From Bacteroidota bacterium (GTDB lineage Bacteria; Bacteroidota; Bacteroidia; Chitinophagales; Chitinophagaceae): a stretch of DNA of 64,000 bases. The translations under genes were made by a program, and so were the position numbers. The DNA lies in the NCBI GenBank assembly GCA_947452905.1, contig CANGEP010000006.1:1-64000 (forward strand), in the 5' to 3' direction. Of the stretch, positions 15,388-24,920 are shown in pieces; positions within the stretch are counted from its first letter, which is position 1; each line of letters starts with the position of its first letter. Below the pieces are notes generated by a model. It made no database searches. It worked only from the letters and a program-made list of their open reading frames with translations, and was not told where the DNA came from.

Positions 15388-16251
15388 CTACTTCAACAAA
15401 CCTTCAATCGTAGGGGCAAAATGTGCATGCTCAAGTGCATGAATTTTATGAGCGAGTGTAATAGGTGTATCGCTTGTTTCAACTGTGCACTTTGCTTGAA
15501 AAATAATGGCGCCTTCGTCGTAATGTTCGTTTACCCAATGAATGGTTATGCCCGACTGTTTTTCGCCAGCAGCAATTACTGCTTCATGTACATGAGCGCC
15601 ATACATGCCCTTGCCCCCATATTTAGGTAAAAGTGCTGGATGTATATTTATAATACCTTTTGAATTTTCAACTCCTGGCGCAAATGCTTTTACCAAAACA
15701 GCTGGCACTTTCCATAAAAAACCAGCCAGCACAATAAAATGGATTTCGGCATTACGCAAACTTGTTACATAGCCAGTACTTGCAAACTCGGTCTTATTAA
15801 TTAAAAGTGTAGGAATGCCTTTTTCTTTGGCAATATCCAAAACGCCCGCTCCTGGAACATTACAAACAATGAGAGAAACCTTGATACGGTCGTTTTTTTC
15901 AAAATACTCAATAATTTTTCGGGCATTAGAGCCTGCACCCGAAGCAAAAATGGCCACATGCACTTTTTTACCTCCCATTAATTTTGCACCAACACGGGCT
16001 AAATAACCCTTAAAAAAGCGAAATTGGCCGGTAAAGAAACTTACAAAAATTACCGAAAAAGGCCATAAAATGGTCAAAAACAGGGGATAAACGAGCCAAA
16101 ATGCCCAATTTTTCTCCAAAAACACCAATTTTAGCAAAAAGCTGGTTAGCCTTCCACTTAGGCTGCCCCCTAGGGCAAAAGTGAGAATCACCAGCCAAAA
16201 CTGGATGGGTCCTAGCCCCCATTTAGCCTGAAGTTTGTTTATGCCTTTCAT
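15388..16251 (-). CDS. purN: DUF6787-PurN fusion: membrane domain plus phosphoribosylglycinamide formyltransferase
   Basis: A 287-residue protein from ATG 16251 (a TTG frame from 16290 is also open). Residues 1-90 form a DUF6787 domain with two membrane helices: QFWLVILTFALGGSLSG and FWLVYPLFLTILWPFSVIF, then GQFRFFKGYL. From about residue 92 a complete GAR transformylase follows: VHVAIFASGAGSNA, VIVCN-like NVPGAGVLDIA, IHFIVLAGFLWKVP, NIHPALLPKYGGKGMYG with the catalytic Asn-His, and GITIHWVNEHYDEGAIIFQ with the Asp. PurN transfers a formyl group from 10-formyl-THF in purine synthesis and is normally soluble; this fusion would place it at the membrane. In Bacteroidota DUF6787 is usually separate. 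The internal ATG at 15978 could yield soluble PurN. Confidence 0.85.
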   Translation of the reverse strand: MKGINKLQAKWGLGPIQFWLVILTFALGGSLSGRLTSFLLKLVFLEKNWAFWLVYPLFLTILWPFSVIFVSFFTGQFRFFKGYLARVGAKLMGGKKVHVAIFASGAGSNARKIIEYFEKNDRIKVSLIVCNVPGAGVLDIAKEKGIPTLLINKTEFASTGYVTSLRNAEIHFIVLAGFLWKVPAVLVKAFAPGVENSKGIINIHPALLPKYGGKGMYGAHVHEAVIAAGEKQSGITIHWVNEHYDEGAIIFQAKCTVETSDTPITLAHKIHALEHAHFAPTIEGLLK

Positions 16252-16425
16252 CGCCCCAAAGGTGCTCTTTTTTTTTATATCCCCCCACAACCCACCTCAA
16301 CAATTTTAGCCCTGTTTAAGCAAAGCTTACAATTTTATGACATTCGTCAATCTTTTTACGCCGATAAGCTTGAGACTCAATCGTTCGCAAACAAAATAAT
16401 GAGAAAAAAAACCTTCGATTCCTAG

Positions 16426-16453
16426 TTTCGATTGTGTTTCTATGCTAAATTTG
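16426..16453 (+). promoter_or_regulatory. probable act/cox operon promoter
   Basis: TAAATTTG at 16446-16453 is a full -7 match; TTTC at 16426-16429 is a weaker -33 match, 16 nt before it. Transcription near 16460 would leave a leader of about 38 nt to the ATG at 16498, agreeing with the chosen actA start. Confidence 0.5.
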
Positions 16454-16497
16454 CACCCGTTCAAGGATATTTTTCCACACTAGACACGTTTGTGTAT

Positions 16498-17754
16498 ATG
16501 ACAATTTTAAGAAGCCTAGCTAAGATCGTTTCGATCTTCCTATTTATCACCCTTAGTTCATCTATCGGTAATCAGTTAAATGCGCAAGATGGGAAATCAC
16601 TTTTCTCTCAGAATTGTGCATCCTGTCACGCAGTTAATAAAAAGTTAACTGGTCCAGCATTAGCCGGCGTAGAAGACCGTTGGCCTGATAAAAAGAATTT
16701 GTACGCTTGGATTAAAAACAACCAAGCATTTTTGAAAACAGGCGATGCTTATGCCAACAAATTGTACACCGAGTACAATAAGACGGCTATGAACTTGTTT
16801 CCTAATTTATCTGATAAAGATATTGATGCCATCTTAGCTTATATTAAATCAGTACCTGCAGCAGGTGCAGCACCAGCAGCTGGCGCAGCTACAGCAGCGG
16901 CTCCAGCCGATGAGTCGGATAGCACATTGGTATTTGGTTTATTAACTTTAATATTAGCAGTAGTTGCATTAATCTTATTACAAGTTAATAGTAACTTAAA
17001 AAAATTATCTGACGATAAATCAGGCATCCCTGCTACTGAGCCAGTACCTTTTTACAGAAACAAAGCCTACATCGCTTTTGTTGCCATCATTTTATTTATT
17101 GCAGGTGGTTATATGACCACAGTAGGTGCTATGAACTTAGGCCGCTCAAAAAATTATCAACCCGAACAACCTATTTATTATTCTCATAAAGTTCATGCGG
17201 GCGTTAATCAAATTAACTGTCAATACTGTCATACGGGAACTTACCAAGGTAAGCAAGCTACCTTACCAAGTGTTAATGTGTGTATGAACTGTCACATGGC
17301 TATTAACGAATACAAAGGAGAACCTTTAGTAAGAGAAAATGGAGATGTGGTAGATGGTACTTCCGAAATTAAAAAATTATACAAATACGCTGGCTTCACC
17401 GAAGGTCAACCATGGGATGCTTCTAAAGCAAAACCAATTGAGTGGGTGCGTATTCACAACTTACCTGATCACGTTTACTTTAACCACGCTCAGCACGTAA
17501 ATGCGGGCCAAGTGGCTTGTCAACAATGTCATGGCGAAATACAAAAAATGGGCGAAGTAAAACAATTTGCTGATTTAAGTATGGGCTGGTGTGTAAACTG
17601 TCACAGACAAACAAAAGTTCAATTTAAAGACAATGGTTTTTATAGTATCTATGAAAAATTCCATGCCGATTTAAAATCTGGAAAAATTGATAGCACTAAA
17701 GGAATCACAGTGGAAAAAATTGGTGGTACGGAGTGTCAAAAATGTCACTACTAG
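16498..17754 (+). CDS. actA: alternative complex III subunit ActA, multiheme cytochrome c with fused cytochrome c domain
   Basis: A 418-residue membrane-anchored periplasmic cytochrome of the quinol:cytochrome c oxidoreductase (ACIII). The ATG at 16498 gives a standard signal peptide; an in-frame upstream ATG at 16432 would precede the promoter. Order: monoheme cytochrome c domain (C40-A-S-C43-H44), Ala/Pro linker (about 120-138), two membrane helices (143-164, 189-208), then five more c-heme sites (CQYCH, CMNCH, CQQCH, CVNCH, CQKCH). That makes six hemes, against the usual five of ActA; the N-terminal domain looks like an ActE-type cytochrome joined on. First gene of an eight-gene block with spacers of 22-54 nt. 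Confidence 0.92.
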   Translation: MTILRSLAKIVSIFLFITLSSSIGNQLNAQDGKSLFSQNCASCHAVNKKLTGPALAGVEDRWPDKKNLYAWIKNNQAFLKTGDAYANKLYTEYNKTAMNLFPNLSDKDIDAILAYIKSVPAAGAAPAAGAATAAAPADESDSTLVFGLLTLILAVVALILLQVNSNLKKLSDDKSGIPATEPVPFYRNKAYIAFVAIILFIAGGYMTTVGAMNLGRSKNYQPEQPIYYSHKVHAGVNQINCQYCHTGTYQGKQATLPSVNVCMNCHMAINEYKGEPLVRENGDVVDGTSEIKKLYKYAGFTEGQPWDASKAKPIEWVRIHNLPDHVYFNHAQHVNAGQVACQQCHGEIQKMGEVKQFADLSMGWCVNCHRQTKVQFKDNGFYSIYEKFHADLKSGKIDSTKGITVEKIGGTECQKCHY

Positions 17755-17808
17755 TAACTGAGTAACAAAACGAATTAATAAGACGCGTAATATTTTATAT
17801 ACATTATT

Positions 17809-20800
17809 ATGGAGCAAAATAAGAACTGGCAAAGCTTTGGCGAATTAAACAAATCTGAAGCCTACAACAAAGAGGTGAACAACGAGTTCAAAGAAGAACT
17901 TCCTTTTGTAGAAGACCATAGTGGTTTTTTACAATCAAAAGCACCTCGACGTGATTTCTTAAAATATTTAGGTTTTAGCACCGCTGCAGCAGCCGTGGCG
18001 GCAAGTTGTGAAATGCCCATTAAAAAAGCAATTCCATTTGCCAACAAACCAGAAGATATCGTTCCAGGTATCGCCGATTATTACGCCACTACTTATGTGC
18101 AAGATGGAGATGTAGTAAGTGTAATTGCTAAAGTGCGTGATGGTCGTCCTATTAAATTAGAAGGCAATAGTTTAAGCCCTATCACTGGTGGTGGTACCTC
18201 GGCAAGAGTGCAAGCATCTGTGTTAGATTTATATGATACTGCTCGTTTACGTTTCCCTACCATCGCTGGTAAAGAAGCTACATTTGAAGCAGTTGATAAA
18301 GCCGTTGCTGCCGAATTAAATGGTGCTGCAGTAATTGTTACAAGTACTATTACTTCTCCTTCCACTAAAGCAGTTATCGCACAATTCTTAGCAAAACATC
18401 CAGGAAGCAAACACGTTACTTACGACGCAGTTTCTTTTAGTGGTATGTTACTTGCCAACGAAGCAAGCTATGGTAAAAGAGTAATTCCTTCCTACCATTT
18501 TGAAAAAGCAAAAGCCATTGTTTCTTTGAGTGCCGATTTCTTAGGTACATGGTTAAGCCCTGTTGAATTCGCAAGACAATATGCAACAGGTAAAAAAATA
18601 AACGAGAAAAATCCTGCGATGAGCAAGCATATCCACTTTGAAACAGTGGCTAGCTTAACAGGCTCTAACGCAGACGAAAAATATTTATGTCGTCCTTCTG
18701 AAATTGGCGCCATCGCTGTTGCTTTATTATCTGCTGTAAAAGGTGGAGAAATTGCAGGTGTGGATGCTAAATTAAAAGCAGGCATCGAAGCAGCTGCTAA
18801 AGCATTAACCGCTAACAAAGGCGCAGCCTTAGTAGTAGCAGGCAGCAACGATAAAGACGTGCAAGTAATTGTAAACGCCATCAACGATGCTATTGGCGCA
18901 AATGGCACTACCATTAATTTTGGTGCTACTGTAAATTATCGTCAAGGTATTGATAGCGATTTCGCTGCTTTAGTAGACGATATGAATGCAGGAAAAGTAA
19001 ATGCTATTTTATTCCATGGCGCTAACCCAGTGTACACATGGCCTCAAGCAGACAAAGTAAAATCGGGTTTAGCAAAAGTAAAAACAACTATTTCATTTAA
19101 TGGTAAATTAGATGAAACAGCTGCTGTTTGTAAATATGTACTTCCTGATCATCACTTTTTAGAAAGTTGGGGAGATGCAGAACCAGTAACTGGTCACATA
19201 TCTTTTATCCAACCTACTATTGCTCCTTTATTTAAAACACGTGCTTTCCAAGACTCTTTATTATTATGGTCTGGGGATGCTACTGAATATACCAACTACG
19301 TTAAAAATTTCTGGTCGGCTAAATTAGGCGGCGAGAATGGTTGGAACAAAACATTACAAGAGGGTGTCATTAATCCTGCAACACCAGTAGTAAGTGGTGC
19401 AAGTATTAATTCATCTGCAGTGGCTGCTGCCTTAATAGCAGTTAACGCAAGCAAACCTTCTACAAAAATTGAATTAGCCCTATACCAAAAAGTAGGTATC
19501 GGTGCGGGTCAGGGTGCAAGTAACCCATGGTTACAAGAATTACCAGATCCAGTAACTCGTGCTACTTGGGATAACTATATTATAGTATCCCCTGCAATGG
19601 CTAAAACATTATTAAACATCGATTTAAATAATGGTGGTCAGGCAGATGCTTACGAAGTACAACCGCCTAAAAAAGTTGTAAAATTAACAGTAGAAGGAAA
19701 ATCAATCGAACTTCCAGTATTAATTATACCAGGTACACATCCTCAAACAGTGGGTATCGCAGTGGGTTATGGTCGTGCAGAATCTTTAGGTAAAGCAGTT
19801 ATTGGTACAGGTAAAAACGCCTTCCCTTTAGCATGTCTTAAAAATGGTACTGTAAACTTTAGCTGTAGCGATGTTACATTAACACCTACTGGCGAAACTT
19901 ATCCAGTAGCATTAACGCAAACACATTTCCGTTACGACACTACGCAAGGTAATCGTACCGAGGTAATGAAGGAATTAACTTTAGCGGAGTTTACTAAAAA
20001 CCCTAAAGTTATTTTAGAAGAAAGAGAAGAAGAAGCAAAACCATTTGGTGGCTTAGAAAAATTTGAAGCAGAAGCAACCATCTATCCAGTATATGAGCGT
20101 CCAGGTATTAAGTGGGGCATGAACGTAGATTTAAATGCTTGTAACGGTTGTGGTGCTTGCGTGGTAGCATGTAATGCAGAGAACAACGTTGCGATAGTAG
20201 GTAAACCAGAAGTTTTACGTGGCCATGAAATGCATTGGTTACGTATCGATAAATATTTTAGTGGTGATATGGAAAATCCAAATGTGGTATTCCAACCATT
20301 AATGTGTCAGCATTGTGATAACGCTCCTTGTGAAAACGTTTGTCCAGTAGCTGCTACCAACCATAGCTCAGAAGGTTTAAACCAAATGACGTATAACCGT
20401 TGTATTGGTACTCGTTATTGCGCGAACAACTGTCCATTTAAAGTGCGTCGTTTTAACTGGGCCGATTATACAGGTGCAGATAGCTTCCCAGATAACCAAA
20501 GAGGAGAAGTGAACGATGTAGTATTAAACATGAACGACGACTTAACAAGAATGGTATTAAATCCAGATGTTACCGTTCGTTCTCGTGGTGTGATCGAAAA
20601 ATGTTCTTTCTGCGTTCAACGTTTACAAGCAGCTAAATTAGATGCTAAAAAAGAATCTCGTCCAATGGTGGATAGCGATATTAAAGTGGCATGTCAACAA
20701 TCATGTCCTACAAATGCTATCAGCTTTGGTAATGCGAACGATAAACACAGTGCTATTACAATGGTGCGTGAAGAAAACGAATTACGTTCTTTCCATGTAT

Positions 20801-20898
20801 TAGAGCAATTACACGTGTTACCTAATGTTACTTACTTAGCCAAAGTAAGAAACCAATCCGAAGCAGAAGGAGAAAAAGCAGAAGCAAAAAAAGCATAA
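17809..20898 (+). CDS. actB: alternative complex III subunit ActB, molybdopterin-oxidoreductase-like iron-sulfur protein
   Basis: A 1029-residue periplasmic subunit. Near the N-terminus RRDFLKYLGFS (R47-R48) resembles a twin-arginine signal, with a possible lipid-anchor Cys at 67. The first about 750 residues resemble molybdopterin oxidoreductases, whose pterin site in ActB is thought to be empty. The C-terminal part carries the ferredoxin-like clusters: C778-x2-C781-x2-C784-x3-C788, then CQHCDNAPCENVCP, NRCIGTRYCANNCP, and CSFCVQRL...CQQSCP. These fit three [4Fe-4S] and one [3Fe-4S] clusters known in ACIII. The length is normal for the fused ActB. It passes electrons between the quinol site and cytochromes. 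54 nt after actA. Confidence 0.92.
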   Translation: MEQNKNWQSFGELNKSEAYNKEVNNEFKEELPFVEDHSGFLQSKAPRRDFLKYLGFSTAAAAVAASCEMPIKKAIPFANKPEDIVPGIADYYATTYVQDGDVVSVIAKVRDGRPIKLEGNSLSPITGGGTSARVQASVLDLYDTARLRFPTIAGKEATFEAVDKAVAAELNGAAVIVTSTITSPSTKAVIAQFLAKHPGSKHVTYDAVSFSGMLLANEASYGKRVIPSYHFEKAKAIVSLSADFLGTWLSPVEFARQYATGKKINEKNPAMSKHIHFETVASLTGSNADEKYLCRPSEIGAIAVALLSAVKGGEIAGVDAKLKAGIEAAAKALTANKGAALVVAGSNDKDVQVIVNAINDAIGANGTTINFGATVNYRQGIDSDFAALVDDMNAGKVNAILFHGANPVYTWPQADKVKSGLAKVKTTISFNGKLDETAAVCKYVLPDHHFLESWGDAEPVTGHISFIQPTIAPLFKTRAFQDSLLLWSGDATEYTNYVKNFWSAKLGGENGWNKTLQEGVINPATPVVSGASINSSAVAAALIAVNASKPSTKIELALYQKVGIGAGQGASNPWLQELPDPVTRATWDNYIIVSPAMAKTLLNIDLNNGGQADAYEVQPPKKVVKLTVEGKSIELPVLIIPGTHPQTVGIAVGYGRAESLGKAVIGTGKNAFPLACLKNGTVNFSCSDVTLTPTGETYPVALTQTHFRYDTTQGNRTEVMKELTLAEFTKNPKVILEEREEEAKPFGGLEKFEAEATIYPVYERPGIKWGMNVDLNACNGCGACVVACNAENNVAIVGKPEVLRGHEMHWLRIDKYFSGDMENPNVVFQPLMCQHCDNAPCENVCPVAATNHSSEGLNQMTYNRCIGTRYCANNCPFKVRRFNWADYTGADSFPDNQRGEVNDVVLNMNDDLTRMVLNPDVTVRSRGVIEKCSFCVQRLQAAKLDAKKESRPMVDSDIKVACQQSCPTNAISFGNANDKHSAITMVREENELRSFHVLEQLHVLPNVTYLAKVRNQSEAEGEKAEAKKA

Positions 20899-20924
20899 TT
20901 TAAAAATATTAGAAACTAGATAAG

Positions 20925-22370
20925 ATGCATTTAAAGTACGAATCACAATTACGCGAACCATTGGTGTATGGTAACAAAACTTATAGTCAAGTTACCGAAG
21001 ACATCTTAAGACCCATCGAAGCCAAGCCATCTCGTTTATGGTACATAGGTTTCTTTATCGCTGTTAGCTTACTAAGTTTTGGTGCTTACAGTGTGTATCG
21101 TGAGGTAACTTATGGTATTGGTCAGTGGAACTTAAATAAAACCATTGGATGGGGTTGGGATATCACCAACTTCGTATGGTGGGTAGGTATTGGTCACGCA
21201 GGTACCTTAATCTCGGCGGTATTATTATTGTTCCGTCAAGGATGGAGAACTGGGGTAAACCGTGCTGCCGAAGCCATGACTATTTTTGCCGTAATGTGTG
21301 CAGGACAGTTTCCTATCTTCCACATGGGTCGTGTATGGATGGCTTTCTTTGTAATGCCTTATCCTAACTCACGTGGTCCATTATGGGTAAACTTTAACTC
21401 TCCATTATTGTGGGACGTATTTGCGATCTCTACTTACTTTACTGTTTCATTATTATTCTGGTACTCTGGTTTATTGCCCGACTTTGCAACAGTTCGTGAT
21501 AGAGCGTTTACAAAATTGCGTAAAAAATTATATGGTATTGCTGCCTTTGGATGGAATGGTTCCACTAAACATTGGCAAAGACACGAAAGTTTATCATTAG
21601 TATTAGCGGGTTTATCTACACCTCTAGTATTATCGGTACACACTATCGTATCTTTTGACTTTGCTACTTCGGTAATTCCAGGATGGCATACTACTATCTT
21701 CCCTCCTTACTTCGTGGCCGGTGCGATTTTCTCTGGTTTCGCGATGGTACAATCCTTATTAATTATTGTACGTAAAGTATTTGGGTTAACAGATTATATC
21801 ACTATTGGTCATATCGACTTAATGAATAAAGTAATTGTACTTACAGGATCCATTGTAGGTATCGCTTACTTAACAGAATTATTTATGGGCTGGTATTCTC
21901 AAAATAAATATGAAGGATATACTTTCTGGTATAGCCGTGCTTATTTATTTAGCCCTTATGGATGGAGCTATTGGGGTATGATGGCTTGTAACGTATTGTC
22001 GCCACAAATTTTCTGGTCAAGAAAAATGAGACGCAATGTATTTGTTACCTTCTTTATGAGCATCATCGTAAATATTGGTATGTGGTTTGAGCGTTTTGTA
22101 ATTATTGTAACTTCTTTATATCGTGATTACTTACCTTCTAGTTGGTCTGTATACTATAGCCCTACCATCTGGGAGATTGGTTTTTACGTAGGAACTTTTG
22201 GATTGTTCTTTACTTGCTTCTTCTTATTTGCTAAATACTTCCCTGTAATTGCAGTGGCCGAAATTAAGTATGTATTAAAAAGAAGTGGTGAATCGTATAA
22301 ACCAGAATTTGACGCGATCGATGCACAACCCATTGACACATTTGTTCACGATCAAGCGCATGCTCATTAA
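20925..22370 (+). CDS. actC: alternative complex III subunit ActC, NrfD-like membrane protein
   Basis: A 481-residue integral membrane protein of the NrfD/PsrC family, with about ten hydrophobic helices, for example FIAVSLLSFGAYSVY, VWWVGIGHAGTLISAVLLLF and FVVAGAIFSGFAMVQSLLII. It forms the quinol-binding membrane core facing ActB. Polar His/Arg residues inside helices (GIGHAG, FHMGRVWMAFFVM) are consistent with a quinol and proton pathway. It starts 26 nt after actB, ends with a His-rich tail, and shares the highly biased GGT/CGT/TTA codon use of the block. Assignment by family is secure. Confidence 0.92.
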   Translation: MHLKYESQLREPLVYGNKTYSQVTEDILRPIEAKPSRLWYIGFFIAVSLLSFGAYSVYREVTYGIGQWNLNKTIGWGWDITNFVWWVGIGHAGTLISAVLLLFRQGWRTGVNRAAEAMTIFAVMCAGQFPIFHMGRVWMAFFVMPYPNSRGPLWVNFNSPLLWDVFAISTYFTVSLLFWYSGLLPDFATVRDRAFTKLRKKLYGIAAFGWNGSTKHWQRHESLSLVLAGLSTPLVLSVHTIVSFDFATSVIPGWHTTIFPPYFVAGAIFSGFAMVQSLLIIVRKVFGLTDYITIGHIDLMNKVIVLTGSIVGIAYLTELFMGWYSQNKYEGYTFWYSRAYLFSPYGWSYWGMMACNVLSPQIFWSRKMRRNVFVTFFMSIIVNIGMWFERFVIIVTSLYRDYLPSSWSVYYSPTIWEIGFYVGTFGLFFTCFFLFAKYFPVIAVAEIKYVLKRSGESYKPEFDAIDAQPIDTFVHDQAHAH

Positions 22371-22392
22371 TTATTAGTTTAAGAATTATACT

Positions 22393-22977
22393 ATGGCACA
22401 AAAGAAATTTGTAGTTGGCTGTTTTGATGATGAAAAAGTATTGTTTCCTGCAGTAAAGCAAGTGCGTGCTGCTGGTTATAAAATTAAAGACGTGTATACG
22501 CCTTTCCCTGTGCATGGTTTAGACCACGCATTGGGTATGCGCGAAACCTCTTTGCATACAGCTGGCTTTATATATGGTATCACAGGTACTACTACTGCAA
22601 TAAGTTGTATTAGCTGGATCTTTACCAAAGACTGGCCTTTAAACATTGGTGGTAAACCACATTTTGCTTTACCTGCTTGGATACCTATCATATTTGAGTT
22701 AACCGTTTTATTTGCAGCTGTAGGAATGGTAATGACTTTTATGTGGTTATGTCAAATGGCACCAGGTGTTAAAAAACATCATTTCCATAAAAAAGCAACC
22801 GACGATTTATTTGTAATGGTTATCGAGTGTACCGATAAAACAAATGCAGAAGATTTAACATCATTATTAAGTTCAAAAGGAGCCGTTGAAACCGATATTC
22901 AAATCGCAGAAGAGGGATGGTGGTTTGGTACCTACGATACCGAAAATGATAATTTGTATAATAACGTTGCACACTAA
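22393..22977 (+). CDS. actD: alternative complex III subunit ActD (DUF3341)
   Basis: A 194-residue peripheral membrane subunit. The N-terminal DUF3341 fold opens with KFVVGCFDDEKVLFPAVKQVRAAGYKIKDVYTPFPVHGLD, two membrane helices lie at about 55-80 and 95-120, and the C-terminal region ends in AEEGWWFGTYDTE. DUF3341 is the ActD family in ACIII and sits on the cytoplasmic side. It carries no cofactor and probably stabilises ActC/ActF. It starts 22 nt after actC. The assignment is based on family signature and operon position together. Confidence 0.92.
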   Translation: MAQKKFVVGCFDDEKVLFPAVKQVRAAGYKIKDVYTPFPVHGLDHALGMRETSLHTAGFIYGITGTTTAISCISWIFTKDWPLNIGGKPHFALPAWIPIIFELTVLFAAVGMVMTFMWLCQMAPGVKKHHFHKKATDDLFVMVIECTDKTNAEDLTSLLSSKGAVETDIQIAEEGWWFGTYDTENDNLYNNVAH

Positions 22978-23003
22978 TTGAAAACACGATCAAGAATCAT
23001 ACG

Positions 23004-23603
23004 ATGAAGAAACTATCTATTATAACTATTTTAATCGCCTCAATTGCCATGGTAAGTTGTAGCGATGTTAAGCGTACGCCAGGTTCTATCTATATGCCAG
23101 ACATGGCCTATAGCCGTGCCTACGAAACCTATGCCGATCATAGCAACTTAGCCGAGAAAGGAATTAACTACGACAATCGTCCAGTAGCGGGTACTATTGC
23201 ACGTGGCCATGAAATGCCTTTCCCCATTGCAAAAGATAAAGTAGGGGATACGGTTAATTATTATGCTTCAAGAGCAATTCCTAACCCTATCGATTCTTTA
23301 AGCAAAAGAGATGCCGACGAAGCGGAGCGTTTATATTTAGTAAACTGTGGTATTTGTCATGGCGCTAAATTAGATGGTAATGGTCCTTTATATAAAGATG
23401 GTAATGGTCCTTATCCTGCAAAACCTGCTACATTAGTGGGCGATGCAAAATATGAAAACATGCCTGCAGGTCAAATGTTTTATTCGGTAGCGTATGGTAA
23501 AAACTTAATGGGTTCTTATGCTTCTCAATTAAGCCGACACCAACGTTGGATGATTATTAAATACATCAAGAACAAACAAGCAGCTGCAAAAGCAAGTAAA
23601 TAA
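23004..23603 (+). CDS. actE: alternative complex III subunit ActE, monoheme cytochrome c lipoprotein
   Basis: A 199-residue periplasmic cytochrome c. The lipoprotein signal ends at C19 (SIAMVSCS), so it is anchored in the inner membrane outer leaflet. One heme c site, C115-G-I-C118-H119, lies in a typical cytochrome c fold; the Met axial ligand is probably in NMPAGQMFYSV. It is expected to receive electrons from ActB and pass them to the oxidase CuA site or to another carrier. Located 26 nt after actD and 47 nt before actF. The length is normal. Confidence 0.92.
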   Translation: MKKLSIITILIASIAMVSCSDVKRTPGSIYMPDMAYSRAYETYADHSNLAEKGINYDNRPVAGTIARGHEMPFPIAKDKVGDTVNYYASRAIPNPIDSLSKRDADEAERLYLVNCGICHGAKLDGNGPLYKDGNGPYPAKPATLVGDAKYENMPAGQMFYSVAYGKNLMGSYASQLSRHQRWMIIKYIKNKQAAAKASK

Positions 23604-23650
23604 TAAATAGGTAGACTCACGATATTTAAAAAGATTATAAAAGCGAAACG

Positions 23651-24880
23651 ATGGCATCTATTAAAGAGCAATTTGAAATTCCTGGTAAATTAAAAACATG
23701 GGCGTATGCTTTAATCGGCATTGGCGGTGTTGCCTTATTGTATGGTATGTTTACCCAAGGATTTAGCACAGACGAACATGAGCAAGTGCACTTTTGGGGT
23801 ACTTTAATGTACAACACTATCTTCTGGACTTTAGTGACCAATGCAGCTATGTTCTTTTTATGTTTTAGCACTATGGCACAAGCTGCTTGGATGCAGTCTT
23901 TCCGTAGAATTGCCGAAGCCATCTCTACTCTTGTACCTATTTTTGGTGCTATCACTTTTGCAGTATTAATATATGTAGTTGTAAGTGAAAAACATCATAT
24001 CTATCATTGGTTAGATGCAGCAGCCGTTGCAAAAGATCCTATCTTAAAAGGTAAAGCAGGTTTCTTAAATCCTACTTTCTTTATTATTTGGACAACTTTA
24101 GCGATTGGTTTATGGTCTTATTTTGGATACAGAATGCGTCAGATTTCTCGCGAAGCCGACGAAAACCCAATGGATCATGCAACAGCGCATAGCTTTAATA
24201 TTAGAAGCATGACAGGTTCTGGATTTTTCTTAGTGTGGTTTGGTTTAACGGTAGCTTCTACAATTCCTTGGTTATGGTTAATGAGTATCGACGCACATTG
24301 GTATTCTACTATGTATAGCTGGTATACTTTTGCAAGCTCCTTTGTAGCAGGTATGGCCTTAATCGCGCTTTGGGTAATTTATGTAAAAAACAAAGGCTAC
24401 TTAGAGTTAACAAATTCAGAGCATTTACATGATATCGCAAAATTCATGTTTGCTTTCTCTATCTTCTGGACTTATTTATGGTTCTCTCAATACATGCTTA
24501 TTTGGTATGCGAATATTCCTGAGGAAACAGTGTACTTTAAGCATCGTGTTCAGGGAGCATACAAACCTATCTTCTTCTTAAACTTAGTAGTTAACTTTTT
24601 AGCGCCCTTATTAATTTTAATGAAGCGTTCTGCTAAGAGAAACTTTACACTCGTTGCCTTTATGGCCGTGTTAATATTATTTGGTCACTGGATCGATTTT
24701 TACCAAATGGTAATGGGAAGCCTTATGAAGGATCACGTTACTTTAGGTTGGTTGGACTTTGGAATTTTAGGATTCTTTGTGGGTGTTTTAATTTTAATGG
24801 TAGCACGCTCTTTAGCTAGCAAACCATTGATTGCTAAAAATCATCCATTCTTAAAAGAAAGTATTATTCACCAAGTATAA
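23651..24880 (+). CDS. actF: alternative complex III subunit ActF, membrane subunit
   Basis: A 409-residue integral membrane protein, homologous to ActC and with about ten helices. Visible family features include FEIPGKLKTWAYALIGIGGVAL at the start, LFYGMF and a central GFFLVWFGLTVASTIPWLWLM region. It pairs with ActC in the membrane core of ACIII; a quinol site is assigned to ActC more strongly than to ActF. The gene has the same biased codon use as its neighbours. Start at ATG 23651 follows a purine-rich stretch (aagcgaaacg). It precedes coxB by 40 nt, tying ACIII and the oxidase in one transcript. Confidence 0.9.
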   Translation: MASIKEQFEIPGKLKTWAYALIGIGGVALLYGMFTQGFSTDEHEQVHFWGTLMYNTIFWTLVTNAAMFFLCFSTMAQAAWMQSFRRIAEAISTLVPIFGAITFAVLIYVVVSEKHHIYHWLDAAAVAKDPILKGKAGFLNPTFFIIWTTLAIGLWSYFGYRMRQISREADENPMDHATAHSFNIRSMTGSGFFLVWFGLTVASTIPWLWLMSIDAHWYSTMYSWYTFASSFVAGMALIALWVIYVKNKGYLELTNSEHLHDIAKFMFAFSIFWTYLWFSQYMLIWYANIPEETVYFKHRVQGAYKPIFFLNLVVNFLAPLLILMKRSAKRNFTLVAFMAVLILFGHWIDFYQMVMGSLMKDHVTLGWLDFGILGFFVGVLILMVARSLASKPLIAKNHPFLKESIIHQV

Positions 24881-24920
24881 TTATCGCGTAGCACAATTAT
24901 TGATTTAGAAAAAAAGAATT

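Noticed and set aside
17862-18914. Long open frames antisense to actB
   Set aside because: They arise from the codon bias of actB on the opposite strand and have no family match or start context.
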